A DNA stretch of 64,000 nucleotides. Source: Chloroflexota bacterium (GTDB lineage: Bacteria > Chloroflexota > Anaerolineae > Anaerolineales > Villigracilaceae). Under the pieces are notes generated by a model. That model did not search any database, was not told the DNA's origin, and worked only from the letters and a program-made list of their open reading frames with translations. A program made the translations under genes and the position numbers. Below, in pieces: positions 18,164-27,285 of this stretch. The DNA lies in contig JACPVF010000013.1 of assembly GCA_016191845.1 (NCBI GenBank), positions 62,001-126,000 of the forward strand, in the 5' to 3' direction. Position 1 is the first letter of the stretch. Every line of letters starts with the position of its first letter.

Positions 18164-18676
18164 ATGCTGACCGTTGTCAATTTGATCCTTGGTGCGGGCC
18201 TGCTCCTCTCGGGCCGCAAACTCTTCTGGCTGTTCGTGGCCGCCGTCGGATTTCTGGCGGGCGCACAACTCGCCCTCCGCTCGTGGGATGGTTCCGAGTG
18301 GACCGCTCTCGTGGCGGGGCTGGTGTTGGGTGTAATCTTTGCCGCGCTGGCGCTCTTCTTCAAGTCGCTGGCCATCGGCGTGGCGGGCTTCATCGGGGGC
18401 GGCACCGCCCTGCTCAGCCTGGCAAGCCTGGTCGGCATGGACTCAGGCTTCATGGCCTGGATCGCCTTCTTCATCGGCGGCGTGCTGGGCATTGTCCTGT
18501 TGACGTGGCTGTTCGACTGGGCCATCATCCTCCTGTCGAGCATCGGCGGCGGTCTGCTCATCGTCCGCTCGTTGGGGATGCCAAACATGGTGGGCTTCAT
18601 TGCGTTGATCGTGCTGGCCATCGTGGGAATCGCCATCCAGGCCAGGGTCATGAAAGAGGAAAAGAACAATGCTTGA
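18164..18676 (+). CDS. Polytopic membrane protein (DUF4203-like)
   Basis: A 170-residue very hydrophobic protein with about six or seven predicted transmembrane helices and glycine-rich turns (FIGGGTALLSL, IGGGLLIVRSLG). The pattern resembles DUF4203/TM198-type proteins, whose function is unknown. The start at 18164 follows an AAAGGAG ribosome-binding site. The last eight bases overlap the next gene. Confidence 0.65.
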   Translation: MLTVVNLILGAGLLLSGRKLFWLFVAAVGFLAGAQLALRSWDGSEWTALVAGLVLGVIFAALALFFKSLAIGVAGFIGGGTALLSLASLVGMDSGFMAWIAFFIGGVLGIVLLTWLFDWAIILLSSIGGGLLIVRSLGMPNMVGFIALIVLAIVGIAIQARVMKEEKNNA

Positions 18677-19154
18677 CCACGCGAAGATCATCTACCTGCA
18701 CGGCCTCGAAAGCACCAGCCAGAGCGGAAAGGCGCGCCAGTTTGCACAGCGTTTCCCTGGTATGCTCACGCCCGATTTCACGGGGTCCTTCGAAGAACGC
18801 ATGGCTCAGCTACTTCCCATTCTGGGGGATGAGGGCGGCTGGACGGTCATCGGTTCATCCTTCGGCGGGCTGATGGGTGCGGTCTTTACCCTGGAAAACG
18901 AATCGCAGGTGCGGAAGTTGGTATTGCTGGCTCCCGCCCTGATGTTGCCGCCCTTCGCCACCCTCGCGGACCGTCGAACGGTTTCCGTGCCGACGGTTGT
19001 CATCCACGGGACGGAGGACGATGTGGTACCGCTGGCCCCTGTCCGCGCTTTGGCAGAAAAGGTCTTCACGAATCTGACCTATCACGTGGTCCACGACGGA
19101 CACCGCCTGGCCAAAGCATACGAAGAGTTAGCCTGGGAAGATATCCTGGCATGA
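18669..19154 (+). CDS. YqiA/YcfP-like alpha/beta-hydrolase
   Basis: A 161-residue compact alpha/beta-hydrolase of the UPF0227 (YqiA/YcfP) type. It opens with IIYLHGLESTSQSGKARQF, has the nucleophile elbow GSSFGG (Ser), the acid in VIHGTEDDVVPL and the His in VHDGHRL. Esterase activity is known for relatives, but the physiological substrate is not. The start lies inside the previous gene, and its stop overlaps the next start by four bases. Confidence 0.8.
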   Translation: MLDHAKIIYLHGLESTSQSGKARQFAQRFPGMLTPDFTGSFEERMAQLLPILGDEGGWTVIGSSFGGLMGAVFTLENESQVRKLVLLAPALMLPPFATLADRRTVSVPTVVIHGTEDDVVPLAPVRALAEKVFTNLTYHVVHDGHRLAKAYEELAWEDILA

Positions 19155-20431
19155 AGCAGCAGGTCTTCTGGCACACCACGGCGCGGATGCCTACCGAGGC
19201 GGACCTGACTCCGCTTCCCGCCCAAGTGGATGCGGCGGTCATTGGAGGCGGGTTCACAGGCCTGAGTGCTGCACGGACCCTGGCGCAGAACGGCGCCAAA
19301 GTGGCCGTGCTGGAGGCCGAGACCATCGGCTGGGGCGCATCCTCGCGCAATGGCGGCATGGTGCTGACGGGACTCAAGTTGCCGATGCAGACCATCATTC
19401 GGCGTTATGGGCGGGAATTAGCGAAGCGCTTGTTTCAAGTCTCGTTGGATTCCATCGACACGGTCGAGCAGATCATCAAGGATGAGGCCATTGAGTGCGG
19501 CTTCGCCCGTACGGGTCACCTGCTGACGGCCAACAAGCCCAGGCATTTCGACGCACTCCAGGCTGAGGTCGAGTTCATGGACAAGGAGTTCGGGCATAAA
19601 GTTCACCTTGTCTCGAAGCGGGACCAACACACGGAGGTCGGCTCGGACCTGTACCACGGCGCGCTGGTGGACGAGGTCAGCGCAGGTGTCAACCCTGCAC
19701 AATTCGTCGTCGGGCTGGCGGGGGCAGCGGAACGGGCTGGGGCGTCGCTGCATGCGCGGGCGCGAGTTACCCGGCTGGAGCGGGGGACGAACGGATTCAT
19801 CGTCGAAACGGAACGCGGCAGATTGTCTGCCAAATCCGTTTTGGTGGCTACTTCAGGCTACACGGGCAAGGTCACGCAGAATCTCCAACGTCGGATCATC
19901 CCCATCGGGTCATTCATCATCGCCACCGAGCGCCTCTCGGATGAAGTGGCGCGCGAGGTCAGCCCGAAGAACCGCATGATCTTCGATTATAAACACTACC
20001 TGAATTATTTCCGCCTGTGGGACAACCGCCTGATCTTCGGCGGACGGGCAGCCTTCTTCCCCGAGAACGAAAACACCATCCGCGAGAGTGCTGAGATCCT
20101 GCGCCGTGAGATGGTGACGGTGTATCCACAGTTGTGCGACGTGCGCGTGGACTATGCCTGGGGTGGCACGCTCGACTTCGCCTTCGACCAGATGACCCAC
20201 GTCGGCGAACTGGACGGGGTGACGTATTCGCTCGGCTACGCGGGCCACGGCGTGGCGATGGGCACACACCTCGGCAAGAGCGTGGCGGAGGCCATGCTCA
20301 ACGGGACGGTAAGGGAGCATCCCTTTGCAGCGTTCGATTTTCCCCGCGCACCGCTGGGGCTGTACGATGGCCGTTCGTGGTTCCTGCCGTTGGCAGGGCT
20401 ATGGCACAAGATCCTGGATTGGGCGGAATAG
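19151..20431 (+). CDS. FAD-dependent oxidoreductase, gamma-glutamylputrescine oxidase-like
   Basis: A 426-residue flavoprotein of the DAO family. The FAD motif VIGGGFTGLSAARTL is at about residues 30-44, followed by GWGASSRNGGMV, and the C-terminal FAD-closing segment YAGHGVAMGTHLGKSVAE. Its pattern is closest to PuuB/OrdL-type enzymes that oxidise gamma-glutamylputrescine or related amines to aldehydes. Aldehyde dehydrogenases that could take the products are encoded at 28064-30951, though not adjacent. Translationally coupled to the preceding hydrolase. Confidence 0.85.
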   Translation: MKQQVFWHTTARMPTEADLTPLPAQVDAAVIGGGFTGLSAARTLAQNGAKVAVLEAETIGWGASSRNGGMVLTGLKLPMQTIIRRYGRELAKRLFQVSLDSIDTVEQIIKDEAIECGFARTGHLLTANKPRHFDALQAEVEFMDKEFGHKVHLVSKRDQHTEVGSDLYHGALVDEVSAGVNPAQFVVGLAGAAERAGASLHARARVTRLERGTNGFIVETERGRLSAKSVLVATSGYTGKVTQNLQRRIIPIGSFIIATERLSDEVAREVSPKNRMIFDYKHYLNYFRLWDNRLIFGGRAAFFPENENTIRESAEILRREMVTVYPQLCDVRVDYAWGGTLDFAFDQMTHVGELDGVTYSLGYAGHGVAMGTHLGKSVAEAMLNGTVREHPFAAFDFPRAPLGLYDGRSWFLPLAGLWHKILDWAE

Positions 20432-20511
20432 CAACCTGCATCGAAAAACGGTGTTCCAAATTTGGAGTTTTCCTGTAAAATAAGTCAACCCTTTTCGCCA
20501 AAGGATGACAG

Positions 20512-20991
20512 ATGGATATCAACACGTTCTACGCCGTGACGTCTGCCACGTGCTTTACGCTGGTGGGACTGTGGTGGTCGGTGGTCAAGGACAAAGCCGA
20601 GTGGTTGAAAGACGAAGCAACGCGACGCCTCGCGGGCGGTGTATACGCTTCGTTTTTGATTCCCGCGCTGATGAGCCTGGGGGCACAAGTCGGCGGGGAC
20701 AACCGCCTGATCTGGCAATTCGTATTCATTGTCGCCGCCCTGGTGGGAATCATCTCCACGACCCAGTTGATCTTCAAAACAGCCAAAGCCAACCCGAAGG
20801 GATCGTTCAGCCGTAACCGCTGGATCGTCCCGATCCTGTACGTCTTCGTCTTGTGGTTCGCGCTCTTCCCCGCGACAGCGTCCCTGCTGGGGTTGCAGCC
20901 GCTCCAGGTGGAAGGCATCCTGTTGTGCATTTTGATCCTGATCGCCCACATCCTGACCTGGGAATTCATGACGTCCCAGGCGCAAAAATAA
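20512..20991 (+). CDS. Hypothetical four-helix membrane protein
   Basis: A 159-residue protein with four predicted transmembrane segments (around residues 7-24, 44-62, 72-90 and 108-150). The first cytoplasmic loop is charged (DKAEWLKDEATRRL). I do not recognise the family. It sits 18 bases before acetyl-CoA synthetase on the same strand and may share its transcript. GGATGACAG before the ATG provides a weak ribosome-binding site. Confidence 0.65.
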   Translation: MDINTFYAVTSATCFTLVGLWWSVVKDKAEWLKDEATRRLAGGVYASFLIPALMSLGAQVGGDNRLIWQFVFIVAALVGIISTTQLIFKTAKANPKGSFSRNRWIVPILYVFVLWFALFPATASLLGLQPLQVEGILLCILILIAHILTWEFMTSQAQK

Positions 20992-21009
20992 TCCCAGAGG
21001 AGAGAATAT

Positions 21010-22890
21010 ATGGAAGGTGAAGTCTATTATCCGTCAGAAGAAGTTGTGGCGCAGGCGCGTCTCAAGGATTGGGACGCGCTGGCCGAGAAGGCTCACAAGG
21101 ACCTGCAGGGTTTCTGGGCCGACGAGGCCAGCGAGCTGGAGTGGTTCCAGAAATGGGACCAGGTATTGGACGACTCGAACCAACCTTTCTTCAAGTGGTT
21201 CGTGGGCGGCAAGACCAACATCGTCCACAACGCCATCGACCGTCACCTCAAGACTCACCGCAAGAACCAGTTGGCGCTGATCTGGGAAAGCGAAGACGGC
21301 AAGCTGGAACGCACTTTTTCGTACTACGCCATGAACCGCGAGGTTTCGCGCATGGCGAACATCATCAAGTCGATGGGCGTCACCAAGGGAGACCGCGTCA
21401 CCATCTACATGGGGCGTGTGCCCGAGATCGTCTTCGCCATGCTGGCCTGCGCCAAGATCGGCGCGATCCACTCGGTGGTGTTCGGCGGCTTCTCGGTCGA
21501 CTCACTGCAGGGCCGCATCGACGACAGCCAGTCGAAGCTGGTCATCACCTGCGATGGCTCGTATCAGAACGGCAAGATCGTCGAGCTCAAGAACATGGTC
21601 GATGATGCCGTCAAGCGCTGCCCGAGCGTGGAGAACATCATCGTGGTCAAGCGCACGGGGCAGCCTGTCAACATGGAGGCGGGCCGCGATCACTGGTATC
21701 ACGACATGTGCGCGCTGCCCATCGCCAACGGCAAATGCCCGACCGAGGTCATGGACGCCGAAGACCCGCTCTTCATCCTCTATACCTCTGGATCGACGGG
21801 CAAGCCCAAGGCCATCCTGCACACCCATGGCGGTTACATGGTGGGGACTTATTCCACGCTGAAATATGTCTTCGACATCCGCGACGATGATCGCTGGTGG
21901 TGCACCGCCGACCCAGGCTGGATCACGGGCCACTCGTACCTGGTCTACGGCCCGATGATCGCGGGCGCCACCTCGATGCTCTTCGAAGGCGGACCCACCT
22001 TCCCGTATCCCAACCGCTGGTGGCAGGTCATCGAACGATTCGGCATCACCGTCTTCTACACCGCGCCGACGGCCATCCGCGGGCTGATGCGCTTCGGCGA
22101 GGCCTGGCCCAACAAGCACGACCTCTCGTCCCTGCGTCTGCTCGGCTCAGTCGGTGAGCCGATCAACCCCGAGGCCTGGAAGTGGTATTATCGCGTCATC
22201 GGCAAGGAGAAGTGCCCGATCATGGATACCTGGTGGCAGACCGAGACGGGCGCCTTCATGATCACCCCCACCCCCGTCGTGCCGCTCAAGCCTGGCTCGG
22301 GCACCCGTCCCTTCTTCGGGCAGGAAGCCGAGATCGTGGACGAACAGGGCAACCCCGTCCCCGACGACACCGAAGGCTACCTGACCCTCAAGAATCCGTG
22401 GCCCTCGATGCTGCGCACCATCTACGGCGACAATGACCGCTACGTGAGCCAGTATTGGAGCAAGTACCCTGGACGCTACACCACAGGCGACTCGGCCAAG
22501 CGCGACAAGGACGGCTACTTCTGGATCATCGGCCGCGTGGACGATGTCATCAAGGTCTCGGGGCACCGCCTGGGCACCGCGGAGATCGAGTCGGCGCTGG
22601 TCAGCCATCCCGCCGTGGCGGAAGCCGCCGCCATCGGCCTGCACCACGATGTCAAAGGACAGGCCATCCACACCTTCGTGCTGCTGCGCCAGGGATTCGC
22701 CCCCTCGCCCGAACTAGCCGAGGAGCTGCGCCAGCACGTGGCCACCCACATGGGACCCATCGCCCGTCCCGAGGATGTCAAGTTCGTGGATAAACTGCCC
22801 AAGACCCGCTCAGGCAAGATCATGCGCCGCGTGCTGAAGGCCCGCGCACAGGGCCTGCCCGAGGGAGATGTCAGCACGTTGGAAGAGTAA
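21010..22890 (+). CDS. acs: Acetyl-CoA synthetase (AMP-forming)
   Basis: A 626-residue enzyme that converts acetate, ATP and CoA to acetyl-CoA, AMP and pyrophosphate. The AMP-binding P-loop reads YTSGSTGKPKAILHT, followed by the family signature TADPGWITGHSY and the acetate-pocket segment containing DTWWQTETG. The C-terminal lid has the catalytic, acetylatable Lys in KTRSGKIMRR. Length is slightly shorter than the common 650. GAGGAGAG precedes the start. It is closed by a strong terminator. Confidence 0.95.
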   Translation: MEGEVYYPSEEVVAQARLKDWDALAEKAHKDLQGFWADEASELEWFQKWDQVLDDSNQPFFKWFVGGKTNIVHNAIDRHLKTHRKNQLALIWESEDGKLERTFSYYAMNREVSRMANIIKSMGVTKGDRVTIYMGRVPEIVFAMLACAKIGAIHSVVFGGFSVDSLQGRIDDSQSKLVITCDGSYQNGKIVELKNMVDDAVKRCPSVENIIVVKRTGQPVNMEAGRDHWYHDMCALPIANGKCPTEVMDAEDPLFILYTSGSTGKPKAILHTHGGYMVGTYSTLKYVFDIRDDDRWWCTADPGWITGHSYLVYGPMIAGATSMLFEGGPTFPYPNRWWQVIERFGITVFYTAPTAIRGLMRFGEAWPNKHDLSSLRLLGSVGEPINPEAWKWYYRVIGKEKCPIMDTWWQTETGAFMITPTPVVPLKPGSGTRPFFGQEAEIVDEQGNPVPDDTEGYLTLKNPWPSMLRTIYGDNDRYVSQYWSKYPGRYTTGDSAKRDKDGYFWIIGRVDDVIKVSGHRLGTAEIESALVSHPAVAEAAAIGLHHDVKGQAIHTFVLLRQGFAPSPELAEELRQHVATHMGPIARPEDVKFVDKLPKTRSGKIMRRVLKARAQGLPEGDVSTLEE

Positions 22891-22908
22891 AAGAAGAAAG
22901 AGGAAAGA

Positions 22909-22942
22909 AACAACCCCGCAGCATCTGCTGCGGGGTTGTTAT
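22909..22942 (+). terminator. Intrinsic terminator after acs
   Basis: The arms 22909-22922 and 22927-22940 pair over 14 bp around a four-base loop. The T-rich tail TTATTATT follows. Confidence 0.85.
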
Positions 22943-22995
22943 TATTGCAATTATTTTATTACAAAATTGAAAATCCCAACCTGAGAAACTTCACG

Positions 22996-23001
22996 TATAA
23001 T
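22996..23001 (+). promoter_or_regulatory. Candidate -10 box of the gene at 23040
   Basis: TATAAT lies 38 bases before the ATG. TTGAAA at 22967-22972 is too far (23 bases) to be a standard -35. Confidence 0.45.
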
Positions 23002-23039
23002 CGGCCAATTCTATTTCATCTCACCCCAGGAGACTCTTC

Positions 23040-23624
23040 ATGAAATTCCTTCGCGTACTTGGTTCGGAAATCGTCCTTGGCACATTGGTTGCCGTATTAT
23101 CCGTGTTCACCGCCTTTGCCTCGTATCAGGGCTCGATGGCCGACTCGAAGCAGAACGAACACGAGATCAAGGCCATGCAGGAACTCAACGACGGCAACGC
23201 CGAATACCTGACCGCCAACCAGTTCATCGTCTACGACTACAACATGTACGACGGCTGGTATGTCACTGACGACGAGGCCAAGGCTGCTTACTATCAGGAC
23301 AGCTACTCCGAGCAGCTCCAGGCATCCATCGCGGCCAATCCCGATGATCCGTTCAGCTCGGCCTACTACGACGCCATGTATGCCACGGCCAACGATTACT
23401 TCGCGCAGTCCGACGCGGACTTCGAGACCGCGGGCCAATGGGACAACCGTGGCGACGGCCTGCAATTGGTGGTGCTCTTCATGGCGCTCGGTCTGGCCTT
23501 CGCTGCCTGGGCTTCTCTGCTGAATAGCGAGAGCAACCTGCGCCCCGTGTTCGCCATCCTCGCCATCGCCATGGCCATTGTGGGCGTGGTCGCCTACCTG
23601 GGCGTGCCTGCCATCGCAGCCTGA
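23040..23624 (+). CDS. Hypothetical membrane protein with acidic extracytoplasmic domain
   Basis: A 194-residue protein with one N-terminal helix (residues ~8-27) and two or three helices at the C-terminus (~145-192). The region between (~30-140) is Asp/Tyr-rich (VYDYNMYDGWYVTDDEAKAAYYQDS) and should face outward. I do not recognise the family. CCCAGGAGA provides a good ribosome-binding site. Its own promoter-like -10 and flanking terminators make it a single-gene unit. Confidence 0.7.
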   Translation: MKFLRVLGSEIVLGTLVAVLSVFTAFASYQGSMADSKQNEHEIKAMQELNDGNAEYLTANQFIVYDYNMYDGWYVTDDEAKAAYYQDSYSEQLQASIAANPDDPFSSAYYDAMYATANDYFAQSDADFETAGQWDNRGDGLQLVVLFMALGLAFAAWASLLNSESNLRPVFAILAIAMAIVGVVAYLGVPAIAA

Positions 23625-23640
23625 TTTTCCACACTAAACA

Positions 23641-23670
23641 AAAAAGCCACCGCGCACGCGGTGGCTTTTT
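23641..23670. terminator. Bidirectional terminator between 23040 gene and ecfT
   Basis: The arms 23641-23653 and 23658-23670 form a near-perfect GC-rich hairpin, with an A-run on the left and a T-run on the right. It can stop transcription arriving from both sides. Confidence 0.85.
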
Positions 23671-23686
23671 GATTCCACAAAACCTG

Positions 23687-24559
23687 CTATCCTCCCACCA
23701 GGCGGATGAGCGCTTCGGGGACCCAGAACTTGCCCAACCCGAAGAAAGCCAGCGAGAAGGAAAGCGCCACCATCACCACGCCCACCCAGATTAGGATGTA
23801 GTCACGGAGGTTGCGCTGTAGCACCTGCAGCCAGGTCCGCGGCCCCACACCGAAGGCGCGCAAATCCATCGCGTCGATGATGTCCTCGCTGCTGATGATC
23901 GCATGGATGGTGACGGGCACAAAGATCGGCCCCAGCTTACGAACCTGCTCGATCAGCCCACCCCTGATCTTCTCCAACTCGTAGCCACGCGCGCGCTGAG
24001 CGTCCATGGTCAGTTGGAAATCGCGGCCAAAGGTCGGGACGAAGCGCATGGTCAGGTCCATGGCATAGGCCAGTTTATCGGGCAGACCCAGCCCCTTGAA
24101 GGTGATCCCATACAGCGCGGGGTCGAGCGAGTAGGGAATCAGGATGGTCATGATGGCGATACTGACCACGCGCACAAACTGGCTGACGGCAAAGAAGGCA
24201 CGCTCCACGGTGATCTTGAGCGTGGGCGTCCAGCCGAAGAGGGAGAAGGGAGCCGTGAACTGGCGGATCAAATGCTCCTGCTTGTACACTTCCTCCCCGC
24301 CGCGCCCCGTCAGGAAGGTCAACAGGGCGAAGAAGGTAATGAAGCCAATGATGAACAAAAAGGCGCGACGCACCTCATGCCATTTGACCCCTGAGGTAAG
24401 CAGGACAAACAAGGCAATGATGAAGAATGGCGACAGAAATCTCACATCCCAGAAAGCTAGGGTGGAGAACATGAAGCACAAAAAGAAGATGATCCAGGCG
24501 CGTGGATCGAACGACTGGATGAAGGATTTGCGGGGACGGTATCGCCAGGCTACGAGCAT
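23687..24559 (-). CDS. ECF transporter transmembrane subunit EcfT
   Basis: A 290-residue membrane subunit that couples the ATPases to the substrate-binding S protein. Helices cluster at residues ~20-110 and near the C-terminus. Two coupling helices with A-R-G motifs are expected, and the main one is visible as DAQRARGYELEKIRGG, with a second basic segment at MDLRAFGVGPRTW. It is the last gene of the operon ATPase, S subunit, T subunit. An AAGGTG site precedes the start, directly after a strong hairpin. Confidence 0.85.
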   Translation of the reverse strand: MLVAWRYRPRKSFIQSFDPRAWIIFFLCFMFSTLAFWDVRFLSPFFIIALFVLLTSGVKWHEVRRAFLFIIGFITFFALLTFLTGRGGEEVYKQEHLIRQFTAPFSLFGWTPTLKITVERAFFAVSQFVRVVSIAIMTILIPYSLDPALYGITFKGLGLPDKLAYAMDLTMRFVPTFGRDFQLTMDAQRARGYELEKIRGGLIEQVRKLGPIFVPVTIHAIISSEDIIDAMDLRAFGVGPRTWLQVLQRNLRDYILIWVGVVMVALSFSLAFFGLGKFWVPEALIRLVGG

Positions 24560-24569
24560 GTTTCACCTT

Positions 24570-24599
24570 GCCCGTCGGGGACGTGTGTCCCCGACGGGC
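24570..24599 (-). repeat. Intercistronic hairpin between S-component and ecfT genes
   Basis: A perfect 13-bp stem (24570-24582 with 24587-24599) carries a four-base loop. On the coding strand the T-run precedes rather than follows it, so it is unlikely to be a terminator. It ends next to the ribosome-binding site of ecfT. Confidence 0.65.
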
Positions 24600-24616
24600 G
24601 AAAAAATCGAAAGGAA

Positions 24617-25558
24617 TTAGCGGCCAGACTGTCGGCGAACAGAGGCGTAAGCCAGCACGAGCAGCGGGACCAGGACGGCGGCAAAGATCATATTCGGGCC
24701 CGCCGCGGGCAGGAACTGTCCCACCATGGTGGCGGGCAACGAGAAGCCGTTGATCCAGATGTCGGCAATGGCGGCGAAACCGATACCTACAATATTGCCG
24801 AGCATGCCCCAGGTGACGGCGGCGGCCACATCTTCGTTGCTGCCGAAGAAGAAGCGCACCCCCAGCACCAGCAGGAAGCCGACCAGGATCGAAAGGCCCG
24901 CCAGCGGGGAGATCTGCGCGTCGCCGAAGATGTTGTTGGCCGCGTCATAGAACATCATGTTGGGCTGGTCGCGATTGAGGAAGAACAGCACCGCAGCCAG
25001 CGCGGTCAACACGCCGCCGACCCATAGGACAGTGTTCATGCTCTGCTTGCGATCCTTGAAGAGCATCCACAGACCCGAGACGAAGCCGATCAGGCCGTTG
25101 CCAATGCTCCATTGCGGGGAAAGGCCGAAGCCCGTCAGCGCATCGCCGAACATATTGCCGACCGCGCCGCTAAAGAAGCCTACCACGGGACCAAAGGCGT
25201 AGCCAAAGAACATGGGAATGGCGATGGCAGGACGCAGGGCCACCTGGCTCAGCGACGGCACGACGAAGACGGTACCGTTGAACAGCCACGAGAACACGGC
25301 ATACAGGGCCGCGCCGATGGCCATCCACACCACCTCGCGGGTACCCACTTCCCAGGCTTTGTTGTCACGCGTCAGGAAGTACGCCACGGCGGGGATCAGC
25401 ACGCCCAGGACCACAAAGAAGAAACGCAGGCCGACCGTGGCCTGGTCCACTTCGAAGTTGAAGACGCTGATCTTGGTGGACAGCACGAACATGACGACCG
25501 CAAAGATCGCCAGCACGGCGGCCAGGGAAAGGATAAAGTTCAAGAATTTCTTGTCCAT
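24617..25558 (-). CDS. ECF transporter substrate-binding (S) component
   Basis: A 313-residue polytopic protein with roughly eight or nine helices. The S-component character is supported by the stretch RPAIAIPMFFGYAFGPVVG followed by GAVGNMFGD, which matches the packed-helix region of ECF S proteins, and by its position between an ECF ATPase and EcfT. It is longer than the usual ~190-residue S protein, so either two modules or extra helices are present. The substrate (vitamin, nucleobase or metal) cannot be named; no riboswitch is seen upstream. Confidence 0.75.
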   Translation of the reverse strand: MDKKFLNFILSLAAVLAIFAVVMFVLSTKISVFNFEVDQATVGLRFFFVVLGVLIPAVAYFLTRDNKAWEVGTREVVWMAIGAALYAVFSWLFNGTVFVVPSLSQVALRPAIAIPMFFGYAFGPVVGFFSGAVGNMFGDALTGFGLSPQWSIGNGLIGFVSGLWMLFKDRKQSMNTVLWVGGVLTALAAVLFFLNRDQPNMMFYDAANNIFGDAQISPLAGLSILVGFLLVLGVRFFFGSNEDVAAAVTWGMLGNIVGIGFAAIADIWINGFSLPATMVGQFLPAAGPNMIFAAVLVPLLVLAYASVRRQSGR

Positions 25559-25574
25559 CTTACTCTCCTGTGAG

Positions 25575-27188
25575 TTAGATATGCGCCAGACCTTCGGCCC
25601 GCAGGAAACGCCCCGTTTCGGGGAAGCGCTTCACGTTCAACTCCAGCAAGGAGGTCGGGACGAGTCGGTTGGCATTGAGTCGGTCGAAATCGCGCAGCAC
25701 GTCCTGCGGGGCACCGTCGGCCACCAGCCGACCGTCGGCCACCATCAGGACACGATTGGCGTAGATCACAGCCAAATCCACGTCGTGGGTGATGAAGAGA
25801 ATAGCTTCGAACCCAGGCATTTGCAGGATGGCATCCATGAAATTCATGTAGTTCTGGTAATCCTGTCCCGCGGTGGGTTCGTCCATCACCAGGATGCGGG
25901 AACGCATCGCAAGGATGGCCGCGATACTGACGCGCTTTTGCTGACCAAAAGAAAGGGCCAGCGGGGGGTCCTGCTCTTTATCCGAAAGGTTGACGGTCCG
26001 TAAGGCTTCCTTCACCTCCTTCGCGATCTGGTCTTTAGGATGCTTGAGATTGGTGGGCCCGAAGGCCAACTCATCGTGGACAGTGGGAGCGAACAGCATG
26101 TGACTTGGACTCTGGAAAACGTATCCCAGGGTACCTGCGATCTGCGCCACGCTGGCTTCGCGGGTGTCGCGCCCGTCCACCAGGACACGTCCCGACTTGG
26201 GCTTGAGCAGGCCGATGGCGTGCTTGACAAAGGTGGTCTTGCCTGCGCCGTTCGCGCCCAACACGGCGATTACGTCGCCGCGCTTGATCTCGAGGTTGAT
26301 GCCGTGCAACACCTCGCGGTCCACATCGTATCCAAAGGCGACATTCTCGAACTTTACGAGAGTCTCCTGCTTGCCATCCGCTACGGACGGCAGAATCTTC
26401 ATCTCGGCTGGAGCAGGCGCAAATTTCGCAAACTCCATGATACGTTCGGCAGGAAGTTTGACTTCCTTATAGTTCACCTGTTTATACAACCCCTCTACGT
26501 CGCCCAAGTAACGGATTCGGCCTTCGGACAGGAACAACACGCGGTCGGGGCGGATGCGCAACACGTCTTCCACGCGGTGCTCCACCATCAGCACGGTCAT
26601 GCCCTGGTCGGCCAGCAGGCGGACAGTGTCCAGGGTGTCCTGCGCGGAGGCAGGATCAAGGCTGGCGAGGGGTTCATCCAACAGGAGAATCGAAGGGCGC
26701 ATGGCAAGCACGCCTGCCAGAGCCACTTTCTGTTTTTCGCCGCCCGAGAGATTGAAGGTCTCACGGTCACGCAAATGGGAAATCTTGAGGAAGGCCAGCG
26801 CCTCATCCACGCGCTGGAAGATTTCCTCGCGGGAGAGGCCCAGGTTCTCGAGGCCGAAAGCTACTTCGCTCAAAACCTTGGTGCCAAGGATTTGACGTTC
26901 AGGGTCTTGCAACACCGTGCCGATCTTCTGGGAGACGCGGGCCAGGGTCCAACCCTTGGTCTCTTCGCCGAAGACCAGAATACGTCCCTGCTCCTCACCC
27001 TTGTACGAGCGGGGAATCAGGCCATTGATGCAACGGATGAGCGTGGTCTTGCCACATCCGCTTGCGCCCGCAATAAGCAGGATCTCACCGCGCCTGGCGG
27101 TGAAGGAAATATCGTGAATGGCCGCGCCCTCACGGTCACGGTAACGAAAGGAAAGGTTTTCGACAACAAGGGGAAAATCAGTCGGCAT
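25575..27188 (-). CDS. ECF transporter ATPase with two fused ABC domains
   Basis: A 537-residue protein with two complete ATPase domains in tandem, equivalent to EcfA1 plus EcfA2. The first has Walker A GASGCGKTT, signature LSGGEKQKVALAG and Walker B LLLDEPLASLD. The second has Walker A GANGAGKTT, a modified signature LSFGQQKRVSIAA and Walker B LVMDEPTAGQD. The ATG at 27188 is chosen because it lies inside the end of a short upstream ORF and could be reached by re-initiation; a GTG at 27215 would add nine residues. Neither has a good ribosome-binding site. Confidence 0.88.
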   Translation of the reverse strand: MPTDFPLVVENLSFRYRDREGAAIHDISFTARRGEILLIAGASGCGKTTLIRCINGLIPRSYKGEEQGRILVFGEETKGWTLARVSQKIGTVLQDPERQILGTKVLSEVAFGLENLGLSREEIFQRVDEALAFLKISHLRDRETFNLSGGEKQKVALAGVLAMRPSILLLDEPLASLDPASAQDTLDTVRLLADQGMTVLMVEHRVEDVLRIRPDRVLFLSEGRIRYLGDVEGLYKQVNYKEVKLPAERIMEFAKFAPAPAEMKILPSVADGKQETLVKFENVAFGYDVDREVLHGINLEIKRGDVIAVLGANGAGKTTFVKHAIGLLKPKSGRVLVDGRDTREASVAQIAGTLGYVFQSPSHMLFAPTVHDELAFGPTNLKHPKDQIAKEVKEALRTVNLSDKEQDPPLALSFGQQKRVSIAAILAMRSRILVMDEPTAGQDYQNYMNFMDAILQMPGFEAILFITHDVDLAVIYANRVLMVADGRLVADGAPQDVLRDFDRLNANRLVPTSLLELNVKRFPETGRFLRAEGLAHI

Positions 27189-27279
27189 AAAAAGTCGCTT
27201 CGATGGGATTTGCACTCAGAACACCCAAAGCCGTCAAATGGCTCGTCACTTTCACGGCGGGTTCGAGAAATAGTTGCAT
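27178..27279 (-). CDS. Short leaderless ORF (33 residues) overlapping the ecfA start
   Basis: The ATG at 27279 lies six bases after GATAAT of a strong promoter, so it would be translated from a leaderless mRNA. The frame runs 33 codons and ends in TGA at 27178-27180, just past the ecfA ATG at 27188. This arrangement would deliver terminating ribosomes to the ecfA start, which lacks its own ribosome-binding site. The peptide begins MQLFLEPAVKV and ends ATFYAD; no family is recognised. It may be a regulatory or coupling ORF rather than a functional protein. Confidence 0.45.
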   Translation of the reverse strand: MQLFLEPAVKVTSHLTALGVLSANPIEATFYAD

Positions 27280-27285
27280 GCCCCT

